A stretch of 64,000 nt of DNA from Roseateles_C aquae (GCF_032337115.1 NZ_JAVXZY010000007.1:1-64000); one strand, 5' to 3'; counted from the first letter of the stretch, positions 1 through 7,670 are shown. Notes: generated by a model not told the origin, from the letters alone. A program made the numbers and translations.

Positions 1-183
1 CGTCTTGGGTGAGTTGGCGATATTCCATGTTCACAACCCCTTCTTGCCGGATGAGGTGTGAACAGTGTCGCCACTCCCCACCTCTTTTGGAGAAGGTGTT
101 GCACTTAGTTTGCCAAGCTGCGATCTTCAAAATGGCCACGCATGCTGCCTGAACTTGCCTGTGCCTATGCACAATTACTGCTC
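1..183. other. Unassigned DNA left of the first attC site
   Basis: No complete gene is visible. One frame is open from base 2 to a TGA at 59-61 and ends LPDEV, so it could be the C-terminus of a gene entering from the left. A second frame is open from base 3 to a TGA near 150. Neither is recognisable. The stretch lies directly before an integron recombination site, so by position it is probably the 3' part of a gene cassette whose coding region lies outside the window. Confidence 0.3.
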
Positions 184-187
184 GGGC

Positions 188-302
188 GCCTGACTGGTCA
201 TTCAACGCGGACGCCAATACAGGCAATGCCTTCGGCATTCTCATGGCCTGTATTGGTGCGCTCCGCCTTCAGCTCCGGCGCCGGTTAACTTTGGCGTTAG
301 CC
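188..302 (+). repeat. attC recombination site of an integron gene cassette
   Basis: The stretch has the architecture of an attC site. The left end carries an R''-like box (GCCTGAC, 188-194) and an L''-like box (ATTCAAC, 200-206) followed by GCGGACGCC. The right end carries GGTTAAC (283-289), a short spacer and GTTAGCC (296-302), which fits the GTTRRRY core where the integrase cuts. Between them is an imperfect inverted repeat whose arms GCCAATACAGGC and GCCTGTATTGG flank a short loop. These boxes and their spacing match classical attC sites. No integrase gene is in the window, so the platform must lie to the left or be absent. Confidence 0.85.
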
Positions 303-321
303 AGCGACAGTGGAGCGTAGC

Positions 322-639
322 GTGAAAAACAGGGTGGCGCTGGTGGCGTTTGGTGGGACTGCTGTGGCGGCTGGCGTTCTTATGCCTGCGCATCCGGTTT
401 CTAGGTACGCCGTATTGCTAGGGCAGGCGCCAACCATCATCGCCTGGGTCTTGCTTTACCTTTGGTACAAGTCCGATGTGGCAAGCAGGGGGCTTGTCAC
501 CAGCACTCGTTTTAACGGCTTTGTTATTGCCTTTTCCTTCATTGCAATGCCGGTCTACCTCATCCGTAGTCGTGGGCTGCTGCGAGGTTTTGTTCAGCTT
601 TCTTGTTCTATTCCGCTGCAATTGGTTGGTCGCTTTTAG
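322..639 (+). CDS. Small membrane protein of an integron cassette, probably frameshifted at its 3' end
   Basis: A GTG start at 322 is preceded by GGAG at 312-315, which makes it better than the GTG at 310 in the same frame. The 105-residue product has three hydrophobic stretches and a Lys/Arg-containing loop, so it is probably an inner-membrane protein. The C-terminus after about residue 88 turns polar and ends oddly. Reading bases 585-683 in another frame gives a much more plausible hydrophobic tail ending at a TAA (681-683) that sits inside the next attC box, the usual stop position for cassette genes. A single-base change around 575-590 would restore it. No function can be assigned. Confidence 0.55.
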   Translation: MKNRVALVAFGGTAVAAGVLMPAHPVSRYAVLLGQAPTIIAWVLLYLWYKSDVASRGLVTSTRFNGFVIAFSFIAMPVYLIRSRGLLRGFVQLSCSIPLQLVGRF

Positions 640-677
640 CTGCGGTCGCGTCCATTGTCTTCAACATCGCAAATGCT

Positions 678-711
678 GGCTAACCCGTCGCGCAACCGGA
701 CCCGCAACTGC
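678..711 (+). repeat. Left half of a second attC site (truncated)
   Basis: GGCTAAC at 678-684 is the exact complement of the GTTAGCC core of the first attC (296-302), as expected for an R'' box. The bases after it (CCGTC, CAACCGGAC) align with the left half of the first attC. No matching GTTRRRY right-hand core follows within 150 bases, so only the left half seems to survive. The next coding region begins almost immediately. This suggests a decayed cassette array, or a cassette boundary changed by deletion. Confidence 0.5.
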
Positions 712-1098
712 ATGAATGCCAGAGCCCATCACCTTCGATTCATTTCGCTTTGCGCGGCGATTTTGCTCGCGCTTGGAGCGATTGCATGGGCGGATGAGAA
801 CACTAATCCACTTCTTTGGGAGCTGCTTTTCTCTGCCCCACTTGCGTTCGCGGGTACGTTCGTCCTCTGCCACTTCCAACGTAGCCGTGAAGGAAATTTT
901 GATCGAAGAAAGACACTGGGAGAGGTTCCAACGCAGGATGAGCGGCAACTTGCAACTGTCGTCTATTTGGTCTTTCTCTCACTTGGAGTCACCATCGTCG
1001 CCATCGCGGCACTGGCTCCAGAGTATTTGGCAAGAGCAAATTGGGTCGTCCCGGTGCTTGCCGGAGCCGCAGGCATCCATGCGCGGGCAATCATGTGA
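712..1098 (+). CDS. Hypothetical membrane protein, cassette-associated
   Basis: The reading frame gives 128 residues from an ATG at 712. There is no clear Shine-Dalgarno sequence, and upstream codons of the same frame overlap the attC remnant and are unlikely to be translated. The product has an N-terminal hydrophobic helix, a second around residues 30-50, a charged loop with several Arg/Lys and Glu (about 55-80), and two more hydrophobic segments to the end. I do not recognise a family. Base composition is lower in G+C than the downstream core genes, in keeping with cassette DNA. The gene converges on the acetyltransferase gene, with the palindromic repeat at 1107-1152 between them. Confidence 0.5.
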   Translation: MNARAHHLRFISLCAAILLALGAIAWADENTNPLLWELLFSAPLAFAGTFVLCHFQRSREGNFDRRKTLGEVPTQDERQLATVVYLVFLSLGVTIVAIAALAPEYLARANWVVPVLAGAAGIHARAIM

Positions 1099-1106
1099 GA
1101 GTGCGA

Positions 1107-1152
1107 CCAGTTGAAAGGCGGGTTACGCCTGCGGCTAACCCGGCCTACGCGC
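1107..1152 (-). repeat. REP-like palindromic repeat, copy 1
   Basis: Read on the minus strand this 46-base stretch matches 59918-59963 on the plus strand at about 40 positions. Its core GGGTTA..TAACCC forms a hairpin, and it contains the TAG stop (1145-1147) of the acetyltransferase gene. It lies between two convergent genes and may also act as a terminator. Palindromes of this general kind (GGTTACGCC..GGCTAACC) are dispersed in many proteobacterial genomes. Confidence 0.65.
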
Positions 1153-1696
1153 CTTGCGTGGCCTGCAGCGCCTGCCAATCCGGCCGCGTGATGCCGTAGA
1201 CCACGCCATCCACATGCTTGCCACGGATGAAGATCACGCCGCGCAGCAGGCCTTCGTATTGCATGCCGGCTTTCTCGGCGATGCGGCGTGAGGCCCAGTT
1301 GTCGGGCGCGGTGTTGCAGCAGATGCGGTGGATGTCGAAGTTGGTGAACAGGTAGTCGATCAGCGTGCGGGCAATGGCCGAGCCGTAGCCCTGGCCGCGG
1401 CGGGCGGGGTCGGTGATGGACCAGCCGATCTCGCGCGCCGTCGAGTAGCGGTGGGCGATGAAGTGAGAGGCCGAGCCGATCGCCTCGCCGGCCTCGTCGC
1501 AGACCACCAGGCGTTCGGCCGCATCGCTGGAAAAGCCATCCTCGGCAAAGCGCTTGCGAAAGAACTGCGGCGATTGCATGCGCATGGACTCGAACTCGCC
1601 GCGCAGGCTTTGGTTGGCACCGGCCGCAATGATCCAGGGCAGATCGTCCTCGCAAACCGGACGCAGGCTGATGCGGCGGGACATGCTGGCAGTCAT
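1145..1696 (-). CDS. GNAT family N-acetyltransferase (RimJ/RimL type)
   Basis: The 183-residue protein has the layout of the RimJ/RimL-like GNAT branch, which moves an acetyl group from acetyl-CoA to an amine, often a protein N-terminus or a small molecule. The acetyl-CoA pyrophosphate loop is visible as RRGQGYGSA at about residues 99-107. The conserved later segment with Asn-Ala-Ser-like content (DNWASRRIAEKAGM) precedes the usual beta-strand Y-E-G. The substrate cannot be predicted. The gene stands alone on the minus strand, and its stop lies inside the palindromic repeat. Confidence 0.85.
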   Translation of the reverse strand: MTASMSRRISLRPVCEDDLPWIIAAGANQSLRGEFESMRMQSPQFFRKRFAEDGFSSDAAERLVVCDEAGEAIGSASHFIAHRYSTAREIGWSITDPARRGQGYGSAIARTLIDYLFTNFDIHRICCNTAPDNWASRRIAEKAGMQYEGLLRGVIFIRGKHVDGVVYGITRPDWQALQATQGA

Positions 1697-1777
1697 CGAC
1701 TGGGCTCCTGATTGAAGTGCGGGAGGCAGACGATAGCAGCTCCGCCCATCGCGCTGCCTGGCCAGCCTCCGGCAAGC

Positions 1778-2683
1778 TCAGCGCGGCAAGGCCCAGCGCA
1801 GGCCGCGGGTATAGGCCACGGGGGCGGCGGACAGATGATCCTCCTCGGGCAGGATCTGCGCGCTGATCGTCAGGCCGGGCAGTTTCGCGCGTTTGAGCAG
1901 GGCTTCGAAGCGCAAGGTGTCGCCGGCGATATCGTCACCCTGTTCGCGTTGGCCCGAGCGGCGCGGCCGCTCCAGGGCGCCGGCCAAGAGCAGCACCTGG
2001 GCCGGCAGCGCGGCGTGTTCGCGCACCAGCTGCTCGGCGCGCCGCAGCAGCAGGCCGTCGCCATACCAGAGCGAGGCGCTGCTCAGCACATAACGCTCAA
2101 AGGCACTGGGCGTGTTGAGCAGCATCTGCGCGCCGAGCAGCGCACCGTAGGAGTGGCCCATAAAGGTCTTGTGATTCATGTCGACGCGGAAGTGGCTGGC
2201 CAGATAAGGCAGCACCTCCTCACGCAGATGGCGGGCATAGGCCGGGCCTTCGCCGTACAGCTCGCCGGCCCGCGCGTCGCGACGCGGCGCCGGCGTGTAG
2301 TCGCGGTTGCGGCTGAGGGCCGGGCTGTCACCCAGCGAGTAGGACAGGCCGACGACGATGTGATCCTGCAACGCCCGGCCATGATCGCTGACGCGGCGCG
2401 TGATGCTGCGCATCAGCGGGAAGGCATAGGGGCCGTCGGCCAGCAGCAGCAAGGGATAGCGCCGCTCGGGGTGTTCGGCGTAGCCTTCCGGCAGGCCGAC
2501 GAAGAGCTGGTAGTCACGCCCCAGACGCGCGGCATGCAACGCATGCACCTCCGTCTGCGGCAGCTCGTAGGCCGGGGCTGAGGGCAGTGCAGCCGCTTCA
2601 AGGCTGCGGCTGGCATAGAGCAAGGCCAGCAGCGTCAGCAGAATCAGCAGCGACTTGGCCAGATTGCGAAAGTTCATAGTCAT
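1778..2683 (-). CDS. Alpha/beta hydrolase of the esterase D / enterochelin esterase-like family
   Basis: The 301-residue protein starts with a hydrophobic segment (about residues 12-24) that fits a signal peptide or anchor, so it probably acts in the periplasm. The nucleophile elbow G-H-S-Y-G is at 176-180 (Ser178), an acidic residue lies in the late strand region, and the probable catalytic His is His283 in PEEDH. This set is typical of the putative-esterase family that includes esterase D and siderophore esterases. Substrate unknown. It lies 166 bases downstream of the BlaI/M56 pair on the same strand, but a GC-rich hairpin and T-tract in the gap argue against simple co-transcription. Confidence 0.8.
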   Translation of the reverse strand: MTMNFRNLAKSLLILLTLLALLYASRSLEAAALPSAPAYELPQTEVHALHAARLGRDYQLFVGLPEGYAEHPERRYPLLLLADGPYAFPLMRSITRRVSDHGRALQDHIVVGLSYSLGDSPALSRNRDYTPAPRRDARAGELYGEGPAYARHLREEVLPYLASHFRVDMNHKTFMGHSYGALLGAQMLLNTPSAFERYVLSSASLWYGDGLLLRRAEQLVREHAALPAQVLLLAGALERPRRSGQREQGDDIAGDTLRFEALLKRAKLPGLTISAQILPEEDHLSAAPVAYTRGLRWALPR

Positions 2684-2734
2684 CCTGAGTTGGCGCCATG
2701 GCAGCGGCCATGCGGCGGCGTCACCCGCTGTGAG

Positions 2735-2810
2735 CAGCGGCGTGCTGAGGTGGCAAAAAAGAGGGAAAGGCGGGAGCGCCGCACGGCGGCTCAGCGCCGC
2801 GCGGCAGACA
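2735..2810 (-). terminator. Possible terminator behind the M56/S11 fusion gene
   Basis: On the minus strand this gap contains imperfect complementary blocks (GCCGCGCGGC and GCCGTGCGGC) followed, after a pyrimidine stretch, by a run of six T residues. The order fits transcription end for the blaI operon. The T-run is about 20 bases from the stem, so it is not a textbook Rho-independent terminator. Confidence 0.35.
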
Positions 2811-2849
2811 CAATCAGACCTGCGTTCAGACCTGAGTTCGGGCTGGCGA

Positions 2850-4715
2850 TCAGCTGTGCAGCTTGTTCAGCGACTGGCGGATCTTGGCAGCGTCACGCAG
2901 GCGCTGGGCCGAGCCATCGGCGTCGAGCAGCACCACCGTGACCGGCTTGCCACCGCTGACCATGCGCATGGTCAGGCAGCGGCCGGCTTCCTCGGTATAG
3001 CCAGTCTTGGACAGGCGGATGTCCCAGCCCTTGGCACCAACCAGGCGGTTGGTATTGCGCACCTCGCGCGGCTTGCCATTGACCGGCACGATGTCCTTCT
3101 TCTCGCTGGTGATCTGGGCAATCTCTGGATAGCGGGCAGCGGCGGCGGCCATGCGTGCCACATCGGCCGCGGTCGAGGTATTGGCCGGCGACAGGCCGGT
3201 GGGTTCGCTGATGGCGGTGCGGGTCAGGCCCAGCGCGCGGATCTTGGCCTTGACGGCCAGTTCGAAGGCCGCCAGGCCGCCCGGATAGGTACGCGCCAGC
3301 GCCGCGGCAGCGCGGTTCTCCGACTGCATCAACGCGAGCTTCAGCGCCGCCAGGCGGCTCATCTCGGCGCCGACCCTGACCCGCGAGGCGCTGTGCTTGA
3401 GCGTGTCGACATCGTCCTGCGCGATCTGGATCTTCTCGTTCATGTTCGGCTTGGCGTCGAGCACCACCATCGCCGTCATCAGCTTGGTCAGCGAGGCGAT
3501 GGGCACCACCGCGTCGGCATTCTTTTCCATCAGCACCTTGCCGCTGCCCTCCTCGAGCACCAGCGCATGCTTGGCGTTGACCGGCAGCTTGAAGGCGCTG
3601 GCCAAGGGCGCCTCGGGGGCGGGGGTGACGACGCCGGACGCGGCCGGCGTGCTTGGCGTTGCGGCGGCAGTGCTCGCGGCCGCGGCCTTGGGCGGCTGGG
3701 TGCGGGCCTGGGCCTGCACCAGCAGGCTGCTGAGTGCCAGCGTGAGCGCCGGCAGCGCGAGCTTCCAGCTCGGCGTGGCCTGGCGGGGGATGACCAGGGC
3801 ATGGATACGTTGTAGCAAATCGCCTCCTCGGGCGGACAGGGTCAAGGGGGAGAGGGAGTTCGGCGCTGTTGCGCTCTTGTCGTTGATCAGACTCAGTTCA
3901 TGCAGGGCCAGCGCCAGCTGGCGGGCATCGCCAATCACCGCGGCGGCCAGCTCATCGGCAACCAGCTCGCGCTCGCGGCGCATGCGGTCGGACAACCACC
4001 AGACCGCCGGATGGAAGAACAGCAGCGCCTCGACCAGGCTTTGCAGCAGATTGATCAGGTAGTCGTGCCGGCGCACATGGGCCAGCTCATGGGCCAAGAG
4101 CGCTTCCAGCAGCGGCGCCGGCAGGCCGCTGAGCAGCGCAGCCGGCAGCAGCACCAGCGGGCGCCAGAAGCCCATCGTCAGGGGGCTGTCGACCTGGGCC
4201 GACAGCTGCAAGCGCACATGCCGGCGCAGACCCATGCGCCGCGCCAGCGCGTCCAGCCGCGCTTGCCAGGCCTGCAGTTCTTGCGGCAGCCGCAGGGCCG
4301 CGCGACGGCGCAGCTGTGCCACCCAGGCCAGGCCCAGGGCCAGGCGCGCACCCATCAGCGTGACGCCCAGGCTCCAGGCCAGCACCAGCTGCGGCAGCTG
4401 CTCGAGCAGGGTCTGCCACCAGTCCGGCGCTTCCAGCGGCAGCTCGGCAGCGGCCTGCAGCGAGCCGGCGTCAGGCGCCGCATTGATGAGCCAGACGAAT
4501 TGACCCAGCGGCAGCAGCAGGCTCAAAAGCAGTGCGCCGGCGCAGACCGCATAGCGCGGCCGTGGTCCGGCCCGGCGCAAGAGCGCCAGCAGCAGGCCGG
4601 CCAAGAGCGCGATCAGCAGGCCTTGCCAGACGAAATGCAGCAGCGCCAGGCCCAGCGCCGGCACCCAGCGTTCCAGCAGCGTGGCCTGCCATTGCAGCAG
4701 GAACTCAGCGCTCAC
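2850..4715 (-). CDS. Fusion protein: BlaR1-like M56 metallopeptidase joined to a PBP7-type DD-peptidase (S11)
   Basis: The 621-residue protein has two recognisable halves. Residues 1-335 resemble BlaR1: several membrane helices, the zinc motif HELAH (209-213), a nearby acidic helix (RERELVADE), and a last helix near 318-335. An Ala/Pro/Thr-rich linker (340-373) follows. Residues 375-621 are a full penicillin-binding DD-endopeptidase/carboxypeptidase like PbpG, with SLTK (408-411, Ser408 nucleophile), SEN (465-467) and KTG (570-572). Topology would place the S11 domain in the periplasm. In classical BlaR1 the outer domain is a class-D beta-lactamase-like sensor instead. The GTG start overlaps the stop of the BlaI-type gene by four bases, so the two are translationally coupled. 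The M56 part probably cleaves the repressor when the outer domain senses cell-wall state or beta-lactam. Confidence 0.85.
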   Translation of the reverse strand: MSAEFLLQWQATLLERWVPALGLALLHFVWQGLLIALLAGLLLALLRRAGPRPRYAVCAGALLLSLLLPLGQFVWLINAAPDAGSLQAAAELPLEAPDWWQTLLEQLPQLVLAWSLGVTLMGARLALGLAWVAQLRRRAALRLPQELQAWQARLDALARRMGLRRHVRLQLSAQVDSPLTMGFWRPLVLLPAALLSGLPAPLLEALLAHELAHVRRHDYLINLLQSLVEALLFFHPAVWWLSDRMRRERELVADELAAAVIGDARQLALALHELSLINDKSATAPNSLSPLTLSARGGDLLQRIHALVIPRQATPSWKLALPALTLALSSLLVQAQARTQPPKAAAASTAAATPSTPAASGVVTPAPEAPLASAFKLPVNAKHALVLEEGSGKVLMEKNADAVVPIASLTKLMTAMVVLDAKPNMNEKIQIAQDDVDTLKHSASRVRVGAEMSRLAALKLALMQSENRAAAALARTYPGGLAAFELAVKAKIRALGLTRTAISEPTGLSPANTSTAADVARMAAAAARYPEIAQITSEKKDIVPVNGKPREVRNTNRLVGAKGWDIRLSKTGYTEEAGRCLTMRMVSGGKPVTVVLLDADGSAQRLRDAAKIRQSLNKLHS

Positions 4716-5122
4716 GGCTTGCCCTCGCCGTGCAGAAAGCGCTGGATTTCCTCGCGCTCCTTCTTGCTGACGTGCGTCTTCAGCGCCGCCATCACCAGCG
4801 CCTTGCCAGAGCCGGCAAAGGCCTTGGCAATCAGGTCCTTGAGCAGATGGGTCTGCTGCGCTTCCTGCGACTGCACACAGGCGTAGACATGCGGGCGCTG
4901 CGACTCATCACGGCTCAGCAGCCCCTTGCCATGCATGATCTGCAGCTGGCGCAGCACGGTGGCGTAGCTGGCCTCGGGCCGCTCGGCCAGCAAGGCCTCG
5001 TGCACCGCCTTGGCATCGGACGGACCGATGCGCCACAGCGTACGCAGCAGATCCAGCTCGGCCGCGGTGGGCTTGCGCGGTGCGGTCGGTGCTGGGGTCG
5101 AGGGGGCTGAGGAAGAACTCAT
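4712..5122 (-). CDS. BlaI/MecI/CopY family transcriptional repressor
   Basis: The 136-residue product has a Ser/Pro/Thr-rich N-terminus and then the winged-helix DNA-binding domain of the BlaI/MecI family (about residues 18-85, with the characteristic segment SYATVLRQLQIMHGKGLL). A helical dimerisation region follows, where partner proteases cut BlaI and MecI. It is encoded directly upstream of the M56 fusion protein, the usual repressor-protease arrangement. A dyad overlapping its promoter (5138-5161) is the likely operator, giving autoregulation. The ATG at 5120-5122 lies only seven bases from the end of the predicted -10 box, so the transcript may have no leader. Confidence 0.88.
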   Translation of the reverse strand: MSSSSAPSTPAPTAPRKPTAAELDLLRTLWRIGPSDAKAVHEALLAERPEASYATVLRQLQIMHGKGLLSRDESQRPHVYACVQSQEAQQTHLLKDLIAKAFAGSGKALVMAALKTHVSKKEREEIQRFLHGEGKP

Positions 5123-5128
5123 GGCTTC

Positions 5129-5157
5129 AGAATAATTGTTCTAGCAAAATTTGTCTA
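5129..5157 (-). promoter_or_regulatory. Predicted promoter of the blaI-M56/S11 operon
   Basis: On the minus strand, TAGACA (5157-5152) and TATTCT (5134-5129) are separated by exactly 17 bases and each resembles a sigma-70 box. Initiation about seven bases past the -10 would fall at the ATG of the repressor (5122), which predicts a leaderless messenger. The dyad at 5138-5161 covers the -35 box and the spacer, as expected for repression by blocking polymerase. Confidence 0.5.
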
Positions 5158-5161
5158 GAAC
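5138..5161. promoter_or_regulatory. Dyad operator for the BlaI-type repressor
   Basis: GTTCTAG (5138-5144) and CTAGAAC (5155-5161) form a perfect seven-base inverted repeat around an A/T-rich centre with AAATTT. BlaI-family repressors bind short dyads as dimers in front of their own gene. Position over the predicted promoter and A/T richness within a GC-rich genome support the call; binding itself is inferred. Confidence 0.65.
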
Positions 5162-5265
5162 TTTTCTTCTATCAATAATCAACCCCAGAAGCGGCAAGGA
5201 AAGCATGACAAACCCTGGCCGGCGCTATAGCCTCGACAACTCGACGTCGCCGAGGAGGAGTGCCC

Positions 5266-6411
5266 GTGCAGCCGACACCGCTGGCAACATCGCCGATGCC
5301 CGACAGCGAGATGCTGAGGCTGAGGCAGGAGTTCGTCGATGCGTCCTGGTGGCTGACCCTGGTCTACGCCTTGATCAGCAGTGCCTTGCTGCCGGCACGC
5401 GCCTGGCTGCTCGGCAGTTGGCGGCTGAGCGATTCCATCATCTTCCTCTTCATCGCCGGCTACCTGCTGGCCTTTGGTCAACGCCGCCGGCTGGGCGGCT
5501 GGTGGCGCGACAGCCCGCCCGTACTCGTGATGATGCTGGGCGGCAGCACCGGCCTGTTGGGCAATGGGCTGCTGGGTTCTGGCTTGATGACACTGATCTT
5601 TGCCAACACGCTGGTCGCCGTGCTGTTCGGGCGTCGCGTGGTCTGGATCGCCTTTCTCTACACGATGGGCGTCGTGCTGCTGGCTGCCTGGCTCTATGCC
5701 AGCGGCCGCCTGCCGCCACGCGTCAGCAGCGACTACAGCAGCAGCCCGCTGGCCTGGCTGATGGCCATCTCCAGTGGCACGCTGATGTCCTTTCTGGTGC
5801 TGCATTTCGTCAGCCTTTACCGCCAGCGGGTCGAGGCGCTGCACGAACGGCTGCGCGTGCAGAGTGAGGAAATTGCCCGGCTCGCCCACCACGACGAGCT
5901 GACCGGCCTGCCCTCGCTGCGCCTGGCTCGCGACCGGCTGCGCATGGCCTGCCACCAGGCCGAGCGCCAGCGCAGCAAGGCGGCGCTGCTGTTCATCGAC
6001 CTGGACGGTTTCAAGCGGATCAACGACAGCGCGGGTCACGAGGCCGGCGACGAGGTGCTGCGGGTGGTGGCGGCCCGGATGGTCGAGGCGGTGCGCAGCG
6101 TCGATACCGTGGCCCGGCTCGGTGGTGACGAGTTCATCGTCATCCTCAGCGGCGTGCCCGATGCGCGTACCGCCACCGAGGTGGCGCAGAAGATCGTCGC
6201 CGCCGCGGCCGCCCCCATCCCCTGGCAGGGCTGCACGCTGCAGATCGGCGCCAGCATCGGCATCGCGCTCTATCCCGAGCATTCCGACACTCCCGAGGAC
6301 CTGCTGCGCCGCGCCGACTCGGCGATGTACAGCGTCAAGCGCGGCGGAAAGAATGGATACGCCTTGCATGAGGAACCCAGGACGCCGGGGCACACTTGCC
6401 AACCATGCTGA
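5266..6411 (+). CDS. Membrane-bound diguanylate cyclase (GGDEF)
   Basis: This enzyme makes the second messenger cyclic di-GMP from two GTP. The N-terminal 190 residues hold about five hydrophobic segments, which form a membrane sensor module of unknown ligand. A short coiled linker leads to the GGDEF domain, with an intact GGDEF signature at 286-290. The product-inhibition site RxxD (RSVD, 277-280) sits exactly five residues before it, so the enzyme is probably active and feedback-inhibited. The GTG at 5266 is chosen because GGAGGAG (5254-5260) lies at a good distance, better than for the in-frame GTG at 5260. The stop overlaps the start of the cytosine deaminase gene. Confidence 0.88.
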   Translation: MQPTPLATSPMPDSEMLRLRQEFVDASWWLTLVYALISSALLPARAWLLGSWRLSDSIIFLFIAGYLLAFGQRRRLGGWWRDSPPVLVMMLGGSTGLLGNGLLGSGLMTLIFANTLVAVLFGRRVVWIAFLYTMGVVLLAAWLYASGRLPPRVSSDYSSSPLAWLMAISSGTLMSFLVLHFVSLYRQRVEALHERLRVQSEEIARLAHHDELTGLPSLRLARDRLRMACHQAERQRSKAALLFIDLDGFKRINDSAGHEAGDEVLRVVAARMVEAVRSVDTVARLGGDEFIVILSGVPDARTATEVAQKIVAAAAAPIPWQGCTLQIGASIGIALYPEHSDTPEDLLRRADSAMYSVKRGGKNGYALHEEPRTPGHTCQPC

Positions 6412-7670
6412 TCAGAAACTGCCGACTCCCCGATGGCCGCCAGGGCCAGGACCTGCTGGTGCGTGAGGGTCGCATCGCGGCCATCGGCCCACAGCTGCCC
6501 CAGCCCGAGGGCGTGACCGTCATCGATGCCGAGGACTGGCTGCTGGCACCGCCCTTTGTCGACGCGCACTTTCATCTCGACGCCACGCTGAGCTACGGGC
6601 TGCCGCGCGTCAACGCCAGCGGCACCCTGCTCGAAGGCATTGCGCTGTGGGGCGAGCTGAAGCCGCAGCTGACGCAGGACGCCTTGATCGAGCGCGCACT
6701 GCGCTACTGCGACTGGGCCGTGGCCCGCGGCCTCTTGGCCATCCGCAGCCATGTCGACATCTGCGATCCACGGCTGCTGGCCGTCGAGGCCTTGCTGCAG
6801 GTGCGCGAGCAGGTGCGCCCCTATCTGGACCTGCAGCTGGTGGCCTTCCCGCAGGACGGCCTGCTGCGCGATCCGGGGGCCCTCGCCCAGCTGAAGCGGG
6901 CGCTGGACATGGGCGTGGACGTGGTCGGCGGCATCCCGCATTTCGAGCGCACCATGGCCGAGGGCGCGGCCAGCGTGCGCCTGCTCTGCGAACTGGCGGC
7001 CGAGCGCGGCTTGGCCGTGGACATGCACTGCGACGAGAGCGACGACCCGCTGTCCCGCCATGTCGAGACGCTGGCCGCCGAGACGCTGCGCTGCGGGCTG
7101 CAGGGCCGCGTCACCGGCTCGCACCTGACATCCATGCACTCGATGGACAACTACTACGCCTCCAAGCTGATGCCGCTGATGGCCGAGGCCGGCCTGCATG
7201 TGGTGGCCAATCCGCTGATCAACATCACGCTGCAGGGCCGCCACGACAGCTACCCGAAGCGGCGCGGCATGACCCGCGTGCCCGAGCTGCTGGCCGCCGG
7301 CGTCAACGTCGGCTTTGGCCACGACTGCGTGCTCGACCCCTGGTACTCGCTCGGCAGCGCCGACATGCTGGAGGTTGCCGCCATGGGCCTGCATGTGGCG
7401 CAGCTGACCTCGCAGGCCGGCATGCGCGCCTGCTTCGACGCGGTGACCGTCAACAACGCCCGCATCCTCGGCCTGCAGGGCTATGGGCTGGAGCCCGGTT
7501 GCCGGGCCGATTTCCAGCTGCTGCAGGCGCGTGACCCGGTCGAGGCGATCCGCCTGCGCGCCACCCGGCTGCTGGTCGTGCGCGGGGGTCAGGTCTTGAG
7601 CCGCTCGGCGCCCGCACAGGCCGAGCTGCAGCTGCCCGGGCGGCCGAGCCGGCTTGACTGGACGCGCTGA
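6405..7670 (+). CDS. codA: Cytosine deaminase family amidohydrolase
   Basis: The 421-residue protein aligns by eye along its full length with E. coli CodA, which deaminates cytosine to uracil in pyrimidine salvage. Metal ligands of the amidohydrolase barrel are in place: H55-x-H57 in HFHLD, H208 in MHCDES, H240 in GSH and D307 in FGHD. The motifs HLQGR-like (LQGRHDSYPKRRG) and DPWYSLG also match. No CodB permease is nearby. Related enzymes deaminate other ring compounds, so the exact substrate is less certain than the fold. The ATG at 6405 overlaps the diguanylate cyclase stop (ATGCTGA), so the two genes are likely translated together. Confidence 0.82.
   Translation: MLIRNCRLPDGRQGQDLLVREGRIAAIGPQLPQPEGVTVIDAEDWLLAPPFVDAHFHLDATLSYGLPRVNASGTLLEGIALWGELKPQLTQDALIERALRYCDWAVARGLLAIRSHVDICDPRLLAVEALLQVREQVRPYLDLQLVAFPQDGLLRDPGALAQLKRALDMGVDVVGGIPHFERTMAEGAASVRLLCELAAERGLAVDMHCDESDDPLSRHVETLAAETLRCGLQGRVTGSHLTSMHSMDNYYASKLMPLMAEAGLHVVANPLINITLQGRHDSYPKRRGMTRVPELLAAGVNVGFGHDCVLDPWYSLGSADMLEVAAMGLHVAQLTSQAGMRACFDAVTVNNARILGLQGYGLEPGCRADFQLLQARDPVEAIRLRATRLLVVRGGQVLSRSAPAQAELQLPGRPSRLDWTR

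Noticed and set aside
1107..1152. A second attC right end, because GTTAGCC occurs on the minus strand
   Set aside because: The orientation is opposite to the first attC, no R''/L'' boxes lie at the right distance, and the whole stretch is explained by the palindromic repeat seen again at 59918-59963.
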